NCBI GenBank assembly: GCA_020058465.1
Contig: JAGVDZ010000148.1
Coordinates: 1 to 6,122 of the forward strand
DNA from: Parachlamydiales bacterium
GTDB lineage: Bacteria; Chlamydiota; Chlamydiia; Chlamydiales; SM23-39
DNA: 6,122 nucleotides
Direction: 5' to 3'
Positions 1-5,588 of the stretch are shown here, piece by piece. A program made the translations under genes and the position numbers. Below the pieces are notes generated by a model that worked only from the letters and a program-made list of their open reading frames with translations, searched no databases and was not told the DNA's origin. Every line of letters begins with the position of its first letter. Position 1 is the stretch's first letter.

Positions 1-126
1 AATTCATATTTAACTGCGTCGGCTTAGCAACAAATTTTTGGTCTTCACTCGCGCCTTGCCTATCGGCAATGGTCGCTCGTTCCAGACACAAAAAATTGTG
101 CTGCCTTCTTGTTAAATTTATGAATT
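1..126. repeat. Imperfect 126-bp palindrome (foldback / MITE-like element)
   Basis: The left half (1-62) and the reverse complement of the right half (63-126) align along almost their whole length, with about 45 of some 62 positions matching and a few short gaps. The outer ends are AATTCATA (1-8) and TATGAATT (119-126). The centre is a perfect hairpin, TTGCC-TATC-GGCAA (56-69). Blocks such as TTTAAC, GGC, AGCA, ATTTTT and GTCT recur in order in both arms. A smaller dyad, CACAA-AAAA-TTGTG, sits within the right arm. No convincing ORF or protein similarity is seen, so I read this as a non-coding foldback element or a miniature inverted-repeat element. Its left end coincides with the window edge, so it may extend further. 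It lies 18 bp past the stop codon of the transporter gene and could also act on that gene's transcript end, though no T-tract terminator is visible. Confidence 0.7.
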
Positions 127-144
127 GATTTCTCGCGAATGGTA

Positions 145-1644
145 TTACTTTTTTTGCTTTGGGAGTAGGTTGGTGAGCAAAATCGCAACAATGCAGCTGC
201 CCAGGAGAAACTGGAAGCTAACTTTGTAGCTGGCTTCGAAGGCCTTGTTAATCCAAGGAAGGACCGAGGCGTCTGGGCCCAGGAGCTGTTCAACAGCGGC
301 CGGATTAGAGAGAAGTGAATCCAAAGTTGTTTCTGATTGAGAAGCATCGAAGCTAGCACGAATCAGCTCTATATGAGGCTGGAGGTGATGTTTCTGAGTG
401 GTTCTGAAAAAAACACCGGCAAGGGCAAGGGAGAGAATAGCACCTAGCTCTTGGAGTGTTGTGAACATTCCAGAGGCAATGCCAGCAATATGATGGGGAA
501 TAGAGGAGAGGGAATTTGCAATGGAAGGGCCCCAGGTCAAGACCCAGCCGCAGCCGATCATAAGACAGCCGAGGCCAAGAGTCCAGTAGTTGAGAGTGGC
601 GAAAGCTTGGAGCAGAAATGCGACAAGAAACAGGCTATATCCTGTGAGCATGAGTGGCTTAGCTCCCCACTTATGATACCATTGACTGACGGTGAATGAA
701 AAGACAAAGACAGGCAGTGTGATGAAAAGGAGGTAAAACCCTGTTTCAAGGGGCGAGAATCGAAGCCTGTTTTGTAGATAGAGTGGGATGGTAAAAACAG
801 AGACCCAGAGAAATCCGATGGTACACCCATTTGGAATGGCGCTGAGGAGGAAAGAGCGGTTGGAAAAGAGGTCTCTACGAAAAAGGGGCATTGTCGATTT
901 TTGCTCTAACAAGATGAATATAGCAAGGCTAATCAACCAGAGAGCAAAAAGGGCGATGATGAAGGGTGAGGTCCATCCCCAAGTCGGTCCCTGCATGATG
1001 CCCATGATGAGAGATCCGACGATGAGAGCTAGTAAGCCTACACCAATCCAGTTGCAATGAGGCTTTTGGAATTCCTTTTCCCCATCGACGAAAAAGTAGA
1101 CGATCACGATAGCCAAAGCAATTAACGGGATGTCGATCCAATAAATCCAATGCCAAGTCAGCCAATTGAGGATCAGGCCACCTACAATCGGGCCGCAGGC
1201 GAGAGATAGCGATGCAAAGATAGACCAAAGGGCAACGGCTTTTCCTTTTTTGGATTCAGGGAACTGATGGACGAGAAGAGCTTGAGAAAGTGGCAAGATC
1301 ATCGACCCTGCTAATCCAAAGAGACCCATGCAGGCAATGAGAAATTCGATCCGCGTAGCAAAGCCACCGATGCCTGAAGCGAAAAGAGCTATGATGAGGC
1401 CACAGAGGTAGATTTTTTTACGTCCATGAGCGTCCCCGAGCTTACCCATCGTTAAAAGGGGTACGCATAGAGAGATGCCGAAGCAGTTCATCATCCATTG
1501 CAGTTGCAATACAGAAGCCAAAAGATCTTTTTGGATCGAAGCTAGAGCTGTATTCACGAGGGACCAAATCATCCCCAGAACGATCAGGCCGAGTCCAATT
1601 CCACCGATGGCAAGTGCTTTTTTTGAAGAGGGTTGCATATGCAT
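145..1644 (-). CDS. MFS transporter, DHA2 (14-TMS, EmrB/QacA-like) family
   Basis: The 499-residue protein is almost entirely hydrophobic, with about 14 predicted membrane helices (roughly residues 10-32, 49-66, 78-96, 100-122, 138-160, 165-187, 198-217, 225-246, 266-290, 302-322, 330-350, 354-380, 390-413 and 476-494). MFS motif A is clear between helices 2 and 3 (GKLGDAHGRKK, 67-77), and the antiporter motif C is present in helix 5 (ACGPIVGG, 149-156). A long hydrophilic loop (about 414-475) precedes the last helix, as in EmrB/QacA relatives. Length and layout fit proton-coupled drug or metabolite exporters of the inner membrane. The substrate cannot be told. The acidic residue usual in helix 1 (LDxT..VNxALP) is absent: the matching stretch is MIWSLVNTALAS. 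The start may be M1 or M3. An in-frame stop lies 30 bp upstream, and no strong ribosome-binding site precedes either Met. It stands alone and is divergent from the Yip1-like gene. Confidence 0.9.
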   Translation of the reverse strand: MHMQPSSKKALAIGGIGLGLIVLGMIWSLVNTALASIQKDLLASVLQLQWMMNCFGISLCVPLLTMGKLGDAHGRKKIYLCGLIIALFASGIGGFATRIEFLIACMGLFGLAGSMILPLSQALLVHQFPESKKGKAVALWSIFASLSLACGPIVGGLILNWLTWHWIYWIDIPLIALAIVIVYFFVDGEKEFQKPHCNWIGVGLLALIVGSLIMGIMQGPTWGWTSPFIIALFALWLISLAIFILLEQKSTMPLFRRDLFSNRSFLLSAIPNGCTIGFLWVSVFTIPLYLQNRLRFSPLETGFYLLFITLPVFVFSFTVSQWYHKWGAKPLMLTGYSLFLVAFLLQAFATLNYWTLGLGCLMIGCGWVLTWGPSIANSLSSIPHHIAGIASGMFTTLQELGAILSLALAGVFFRTTQKHHLQPHIELIRASFDASQSETTLDSLLSNPAAVEQLLGPDASVLPWINKAFEASYKVSFQFLLGSCIVAILLTNLLPKQKK

Positions 1645-1858
1645 GGAAGGGTACCAAAAGGGGTGATTTGGTAACTATTATTTTTTAAGGACCCCATTCG
1701 ATCTTTGTATTTCGAGAGGTTCTGTCTCTTCATCAGCCTTGTGTATTCTGGCAGCTTTCAACTACATCTCATTAATGTTATGTAATTAATTATAATTAAA
1801 AAATTAAGTTTGATATATATATCTAAATATAGATAGTATCACTATATAAGGTGATATT
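1645..1858. promoter_or_regulatory. AT-rich divergent intergenic control region with three dyads
   Basis: This 214-bp gap must hold the promoters for the leftward transporter and the rightward membrane-protein operon. Its right half (from about 1770) is almost pure A/T and holds three successive inverted repeats. The first is a perfect 14-bp palindrome, TTAATTATAATTAA (1786-1799). The second is TATCTA-AATA-TAGATA (1820-1835). The third is TATCAC-N8-GTGATA (1837-1856). The first palindrome carries TATAAT on both strands (plus 1791-1796, minus 1794-1789), a possible back-to-back pair of -10 boxes. No good -35 box is seen for either. TATAAG at 1845-1850 is another possible -10-like element, but it lies too near the start codon to leave a normal leader. 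The left half (1645-1770) has no ORF or motif I recognise. Promoter assignment is inference from motifs only. Confidence 0.4.
1837..1856 (+). promoter_or_regulatory. Inverted repeat enclosing the ribosome-binding site of the Yip1-like gene
   Basis: TATCAC (1837-1842) and GTGATA (1851-1856) are perfect complements separated by 8 bases. The likely Shine-Dalgarno sequence AAGGTG (1848-1853) lies in the loop and right arm, 5 bases before the ATG at 1859. The dyad could be an operator for a repressor, or an RNA hairpin that partly masks the ribosome-binding site. The stem is short and AT-rich, so RNA folding would be weak. Confidence 0.35.
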
Positions 1859-2461
1859 ATGCTAAGGACCCCTTGGTCAGCTATTTTTTTTCGCCCTAAA
1901 GAGGTGTTGTTGCAGATGGTGGGGGCTAGTCCTGAACAAGGGCTTTGGCCTCTTTCTTGGATCTATGGCAGTTTTTTGGTCGTAGGGCTAGCCCAAGTCT
2001 GGTTTTTGGGGGAGCATGTCTCTTGGCTAGAGATTCTTCTTTCGATCCTGATTGTAGCGCCTGGAATCGGATTTATTTATCTCCATATTTTAAGTGCACT
2101 TGTCTTTATTTTGGGCAAACTGGTCGGTGGGGACGCCTCGTTTCGTGCCATCCGGACGGTTCTTGCTTGGGCTGGAGTGCCTCTTTTATTCAACTTGGCA
2201 ATTTGGTTAGTCATGATCATAGCTCTTCGAGATAGGGCATTGGGCGCTCCAACTCTATCGACTATGTCTTGGCCTGGAGAATGGATTTGGGCGATGATAG
2301 CTCTTTTAAGAGTTGTATTTGCGGTATGGTCATTTGTTTTGAAAATTTATGGAGTGAAACTAGTTCAGCAGTTTGGTGCTTGGAGAGGACTGTTGAGTGT
2401 GATTGGGGCGGAATTGGTGCTTGTATTGGCTGTTTCTTTTCTCTTTATGAGTTACAGCTAG
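1859..2461 (+). CDS. Yip1-family-like integral membrane protein
   Basis: The 200-residue protein has about five hydrophobic segments (roughly 30-50, 58-90, 98-122, 142-165 and 180-198) and no signal peptide. The arrangement matches bacterial Yip1-domain proteins: a short cytoplasmic start with an FxRP-type motif (IFFRPKE, 9-15), a helix pair, a polar loop followed by FRAIRTVLAWAGVPLL (95-110), and a late KIYGVKLVQQFG segment (162-173) before the last helix. In this family those elements are typical, but the bacterial members have no firmly known function. The start is well supported by AAGG(TG) at 1848-1853, 5 bases before the ATG. A run of eight T lies in the gene at 1884-1891. The next gene follows after 36 bp on the same strand, so the two are probably co-transcribed. 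The family call is from pattern recognition and is moderately sure; membrane location is very likely. Confidence 0.75.
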   Translation: MLRTPWSAIFFRPKEVLLQMVGASPEQGLWPLSWIYGSFLVVGLAQVWFLGEHVSWLEILLSILIVAPGIGFIYLHILSALVFILGKLVGGDASFRAIRTVLAWAGVPLLFNLAIWLVMIIALRDRALGAPTLSTMSWPGEWIWAMIALLRVVFAVWSFVLKIYGVKLVQQFGAWRGLLSVIGAELVLVLAVSFLFMSYS

Positions 2462-2497
2462 TGCTCAAGCTGCGGGGTATTAAATGGGGGGGTAAGG

Positions 2498-3073
2498 ATG
2501 AGTCGAGTTTGTGTATGGACGATATCGCTGGCAATACTAGGGATGTGTGGTCTTTATGGAAACCCTACAGAGGGGTGGCATAAAGTTCAAAGTAGGCGAG
2601 GGGAATGTTCTGTTTTTTTTCCTCAAATACCTGAACATAAAGAACATGTTGTTAAGGTTTCAGAGTCTGGAGACATGCTTCATTATGCCTTGTATTTGGC
2701 CCCGTTTGATGCGGAGGGGATTTGTCTTCTTCTTGTCGCCACCTACCCTTTTGTATTTGAAAAGGGGCAAGAAGGGTTGGGTCTCCAAGGATTGGTACGA
2801 GGGATTGTAGGACAGCATCCTGACAATCAGCTTTTATTTGCCAGGCCGGCCACAATTGAAGGGCATTCAGGGATCGATTTTTTGGTGCGAGGGGGGGTCA
2901 GCTACTTTAGAGGACAGGCTGTGATCATTGGACATCAGATGTTTCTTTTAGCGTTTGAAGGTCGTTCTCAAATTGTCAACGAAGAGGGTTTTCAAACATT
3001 TTTCCAGACATTCAAAATCCATAGTCTAGGCGTCCTCCAACATAAGGAGCTGTCCGAACCGAGACGTAGATAG
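2498..3073 (+). CDS. Small exported protein of unknown function (PsbP/Mog1-like look)
   Basis: The 191-residue protein starts with an Arg-3 and a hydrophobic stretch (about 4-20, VCVWTISLAILGMCGLY), consistent with a Sec signal peptide cleaved near residue 21. The LGMC at 13-16 does not fit a proper lipobox. The mature part opens with W-x-K-V-x-S-x-x-G-x-C-S-V-F-F-P (27-42) and ends in YFRGQAVIIGHQMFLLAFEG followed by FQTFFQTFK (136-173). This is the usual plan of small PsbP/Mog1-like and related envelope proteins: a fold start ending in FP, a late strand pair, and a closing F..FF.TF helix. The exact family is not certain. A tract of seven G (2486-2492), 5 bases before the ATG, serves as the Shine-Dalgarno sequence. 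The gene follows the Yip1-like gene by 36 bp. Its last 19 residues are antisense to the beta-barrel gene and lie beyond the recognisable domain. Confidence 0.75.
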   Translation: MSRVCVWTISLAILGMCGLYGNPTEGWHKVQSRRGECSVFFPQIPEHKEHVVKVSESGDMLHYALYLAPFDAEGICLLLVATYPFVFEKGQEGLGLQGLVRGIVGQHPDNQLLFARPATIEGHSGIDFLVRGGVSYFRGQAVIIGHQMFLLAFEGRSQIVNEEGFQTFFQTFKIHSLGVLQHKELSEPRRR

Positions 3074-3917
3074 GATCATTGCCGAACCGATCTTTGATGT
3101 ACAAAGTACCTCCAAAGCTATAGCCAGCAAAGGCTTCCAAGGTCAGCTGTTTTTCCATCGTGTAGGAGAAAAGAAGTTCAGCTCCAACAGATGTGTAGTT
3201 GAAGACCGATTTTGGCTGGGTCTCTCTAGACCCTACTCGAAATCGCTCTTTGAGAGGGCGTCCCTGTAGGGCCGTTGCAAAGTGGTAGGTCCACTGATAT
3301 TGGATTTTGTATTCGATTGGAAAAATGAAAGAAAAATTCCAAGAGCAAAGCGTGTAGTCAAGGCCGAGCAAGGGATAGAGGGTCGTGCTTTCAAGCCCGG
3401 TATAGGCCAGGGTACCGACATGGTAGCGCCAGCTTGGCTTGAAGGTGTAGCTGCCCCAGAGGAGGGCTGTCCAAAGGCCATACTCTTGTAATTGATCCAA
3501 ATGCTCTAGGTCTGACTGGTAATCGAGCTTTGCAATCCAGCGCCAATCTTGTAGAGCTGTCGTATACAATGTGCAAGCTAGATTGAGAGCATTAAAATGG
3601 GTGCTTCGGAATTTGGGATTTTGATTCCAGTCGAGGGTAAAATATCTCCAGCTAAGCTTAGGGAATAGGTAGGTCTTTGTCGATAAGGGTAGTAGAATAG
3701 ATGAGGCAAGTTCGTTTGTACGGTAGGCCAAGTGCCCATGTTCTACATCAGCTTGTCCGATATGTAGGGTTTGCCCTTCCAAACGCAAAGGGTGATAGTC
3801 CCAATAGGAGTCAGGAGGTTGGGCTTGCCCTAAAGAGAGGGTACAACAGCAAAGGCCCCAACGAATGAAGATTTGGTGAAATGCAAAGCTCTTTGAAGGA
3901 TGATGGCGCGGTGTCAT
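3012..3917 (-). CDS. Predicted outer-membrane beta-barrel protein
   Basis: The 301-residue protein has a long basic and polar start, then a hydrophobic stretch (about 17-30, FIRWGLCCCTLSLG) and a plausible signal peptidase I site at GQA|QPP (after residue 32). From about residue 80 on, it is rich in Tyr, Trp, Phe and Thr with an alternating pattern typical of transmembrane strands (for example 110-133, 148-172, 178-192, 194-215, 239-253 and 257-275). The chain ends in GGRLDYGF. A terminal Phe with alternating hydrophobic residues matches the beta-signal read by the BamA machinery. It therefore likely sits in the outer membrane as a barrel of perhaps 10-12 strands. I do not recognise the family; DUF6268-type barrels are one possibility. 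The ATG overlaps the recN stop codon (ATGA, 3917-3914), so translation is probably coupled to recN. The 3' end overlaps the convergent gene by 62 bp. Confidence 0.7.
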   Translation of the reverse strand: MTPRHHPSKSFAFHQIFIRWGLCCCTLSLGQAQPPDSYWDYHPLRLEGQTLHIGQADVEHGHLAYRTNELASSILLPLSTKTYLFPKLSWRYFTLDWNQNPKFRSTHFNALNLACTLYTTALQDWRWIAKLDYQSDLEHLDQLQEYGLWTALLWGSYTFKPSWRYHVGTLAYTGLESTTLYPLLGLDYTLCSWNFSFIFPIEYKIQYQWTYHFATALQGRPLKERFRVGSRETQPKSVFNYTSVGAELLFSYTMEKQLTLEAFAGYSFGGTLYIKDRFGNDPIYVSVRTAPYVGGRLDYGF

Positions 3918-5461
3918 ATAGGCAAGGGTACTTCACCCACCATTCGTTGGTATTCGATCTCTTTTTCTTGATCGCTGAGCTCGACGATGAACGAGGTTTC
4001 AAAAGCATCTTGAAGTGTTTTGTAGACAAGGAGGTGGTGTTGAGCTAGCTTGGCTACCTGGATGAAATGAGTGATGCAAAGAATTTGGGTGGTAAGACTC
4101 AGCCGACGCAGAACCTTCCCCAAGGCTTTGGCTGAATATCCTCCCACGTGGCTGTCGATTTCGTCAAAAAAAAGGGTTGTTTCTTGAGTGATGAGACCGG
4201 AGGTCACGACATAGATCGAAAGAAAAAGTCTGGCGATCTCACCGCTGCTGGCACAGAGCTCAACTGGCTGTAGGGGGACTCCTCGGTTAGCAGAAAAAAG
4301 CCAGATGACCTGATCCACCCCTTTAGCCCCTACAGATTTTTGCTGCAGTGTAATCGATACTCTAGCAAAGGGCAGTTGCAGCTGTTGCAGCTCTTGTTCT
4401 ACCCGTCTTGAGAGCTCAAGGGCCCTAGCATGTCTTTTGATTGAAAGTTCTTGAGAAATTGTCTGGAGCTTCTGCTGTATCTGGTAGGATTCCTCCTGAA
4501 GCTCTTGTTGTAGACCATCTTTAGATTCGATAGAGGCAAGCTCTTCGATCCAGGACTTCTTCAATCGTTGGACCTCTGCCCAAGAATGGGCTACCTTAGT
4601 TTGAATTTTCGAGATTTGATGTAGACGGTGATTGATTTCTTCGATCCTAGCCAGTTCTAGATCATTGATTTGCTCCCACGAACGGAGTTGATAGAGAATC
4701 TCTTGGACTGTGGCAGAAACCCCTCGAAGCTCTTCTTGGAATGGAGCATGAAATACGATGTGGACTAGGGCTTTTTGGAGAGGGGCAAGGGCTTCTTCTA
4801 GATGATGCAAAGTGGCCTCTACATGTTGAGAAGATGCCAATTTTTTCGAGAGGGTCACAAGCTCTTCTTCGAGGTGAGCTTCTTCTTGATCCTGCCAATC
4901 GACAAGGTCGATCAGTGCAATCAGTTCTTGTCGGATTGTTTTAGAGGCTTGTAGGTGCGTCTTTTCTGCTTCTAATTGCCGAAGTTGTTCTTCAATATTG
5001 GTCTGTTGGCAGTAGAGTTCCGTACATGTGGTCACTAAGTCTTCTGTCCCAGCGAAGGTATCGAGAATCTCTAGTTGAAAAGCAGGTTCTTTGAGCTGCC
5101 AATAGGAGGTGGATCCGACGATGTTAAGTTTTGTTTGGGTCAGCTCCTTGAATAGGTTCAAGGGGACTTGCCGCTGATTGTAAAAACAACGATTTTTGCC
5201 TCCTCGAAGGAATTCTCTTTTTAGAATAGTGCAAGCGGTGGGATTTTTGGGGTCTATAAAGTGAGCTTCAAGGATGGCTTGATTGCGGCGTCTTCCGACA
5301 ATGTTTTCATCATTGCGTTCTCCTGCGATGAGGCGCATAGCTTTGAGAAGAGCTGATTTACCAGCGCCAGTTTCACCCGTGATTAAAGTAAGACCAGGGT
5401 GGAGATGTAAACTGACTTGATCGATAAGGATAAAATTATCGAGATGAAGAAAGGTCAACAT
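3914..5461 (-). CDS. recN: DNA repair protein RecN (divergent, short)
   Basis: RecN is an SMC-like ATPase of the cytoplasm that acts early in repair of double-strand breaks. The chosen ATG (5461) gives 515 residues beginning MLTFLHLDNFILIDQVSL, as the family normally starts. A GTG at 5488 would add nine residues with no family match. Walker A is GETGAGKS (29-36), followed by an R-rich GRRRNQAILEAHF segment (56-68). The middle (about 150-360) is Glu/Gln/Leu-rich coiled coil. The C-terminal ATPase half has the signature ASSGEIARLFLS (404-415), Walker B TLFFDEIDSHVGG (429-441) and the H-motif ITHFIQVA (463-470). Oddities: the usual GQH of the Q-loop region is replaced by GST (116-118 in NIVGSTSYWQL), the signature reads ASSGE instead of ASGGE, and the length is some 35-45 residues below typical. 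The reading frame is intact throughout. It is followed directly by the beta-barrel gene with an ATGA overlap. Confidence 0.92.
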   Translation of the reverse strand: MLTFLHLDNFILIDQVSLHLHPGLTLITGETGAGKSALLKAMRLIAGERNDENIVGRRRNQAILEAHFIDPKNPTACTILKREFLRGGKNRCFYNQRQVPLNLFKELTQTKLNIVGSTSYWQLKEPAFQLEILDTFAGTEDLVTTCTELYCQQTNIEEQLRQLEAEKTHLQASKTIRQELIALIDLVDWQDQEEAHLEEELVTLSKKLASSQHVEATLHHLEEALAPLQKALVHIVFHAPFQEELRGVSATVQEILYQLRSWEQINDLELARIEEINHRLHQISKIQTKVAHSWAEVQRLKKSWIEELASIESKDGLQQELQEESYQIQQKLQTISQELSIKRHARALELSRRVEQELQQLQLPFARVSITLQQKSVGAKGVDQVIWLFSANRGVPLQPVELCASSGEIARLFLSIYVVTSGLITQETTLFFDEIDSHVGGYSAKALGKVLRRLSLTTQILCITHFIQVAKLAQHHLLVYKTLQDAFETSFIVELSDQEKEIEYQRMVGEVPLPI

Positions 5462-5500
5462 AGGGCGAACTTGGCATCTGAGCGGCACTCCAAATGCCAG

Positions 5501-5506
5501 ATTATA
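5501..5506 (-). promoter_or_regulatory. Extended -10 promoter element upstream of recN
   Basis: On the minus strand TTTGGTATAAT gives a perfect TATAAT (5506-5501) preceded by TGG, that is, an extended -10 element. Transcription would begin near 5494-5495, leaving a leader of about 34 bases before the recN ATG at 5461. The region 17 bp upstream has no good -35 box; it lies within the palindrome 5510-5534. Assignment is by motif and position only. Confidence 0.55.
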
Positions 5507-5509
5507 CCA

Positions 5510-5534
5510 AACATAAGAAATTATTTCTTATGTT
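5510..5534. promoter_or_regulatory. 25-bp perfect palindrome at the recN promoter (possible operator)
   Basis: AACATAAGAAAT (5510-5521) and ATTTCTTATGTT (5523-5534) are exact reverse complements around a single central T. The dyad ends 3 bases upstream of the extended -10 box and so covers the spacer and -35 positions of the recN promoter, where a bound repressor or activator would act. It is AT-rich and is not followed by a T-tract on either strand, so an intrinsic terminator is less likely. The sequence does not match the LexA boxes I know (CTG-N10-CAG or GAAC-N4-GTTC). The binding factor is unknown. Confidence 0.5.
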
Positions 5535-5539
5535 GAGCG

Positions 5540-5575
5540 TTATGTCTTGGTCGGGGATAAGATTCGCCTTTTCAT
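5540..5575 (-). CDS. Possible 11-codon leader or mini-ORF with strong ribosome-binding site
   Basis: Just after the RNase HIII stop codon the minus strand carries AAGGAG (5589-5584), a full Shine-Dalgarno match, then 8 bases, then ATG (5575-5573). The reading frame MKRRILSPTKT closes with TAA at 5542-5540. The peptide is short and basic and I recognise no family. The AAGGAG touches the last base of the rnhC stop codon, so reinitiation after rnhC is conceivable. It could equally be chance or the remnant of a longer gene. Only the ribosome-binding site supports it. Confidence 0.2.
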   Translation of the reverse strand: MKRRILSPTKT

Positions 5576-5588
5576 CTGGAGTTCTCCT

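Noticed and set aside
3..128. Plus-strand open frame through the palindrome, considered as a transposase C-terminal remnant
   Set aside because: It has no start within the window at a sensible place and no recognisable transposase motif. The palindromic layout explains the sequence better.
60..359. Minus-strand open frame across the transporter 3' end and the palindromic element
   Set aside because: Most of it overlaps the transporter C-terminus in another frame. The remainder lies in the palindrome and shows no protein similarity.
451..699. Plus-strand open frame of 82 codons inside the transporter gene
   Set aside because: It is antisense to a well-supported MFS gene, has hydrophilic low-complexity content and matches no family.
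788..1060. Plus-strand open frame of 90 codons inside the transporter gene
   Set aside because: It is antisense to membrane helices of the transporter, and its Arg/Met-rich content follows from the complement of the hydrophobic codons.
929..1228. Minus-strand open frame of 99 codons in another frame of the transporter gene
   Set aside because: It is an out-of-frame shadow of a conserved membrane protein, with no domain or ribosome-binding site of its own.
2547..2810. Plus-strand open frame of 87 codons overlapping the exported-protein gene
   Set aside because: It is out of frame with the signal-peptide-bearing gene, has no ribosome-binding site and no domain.
4662..4898. Minus-strand Ser/Arg-rich open frame inside recN
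   Set aside because: It is a frame-shifted reading of the Glu/Gln-rich coiled-coil region, typical of shadow frames.
5510..5534. Palindrome read as an intrinsic terminator of rnhC
   Set aside because: The stem is AT-rich and no T-tract follows on the minus strand; the next bases are an extended -10 promoter element.
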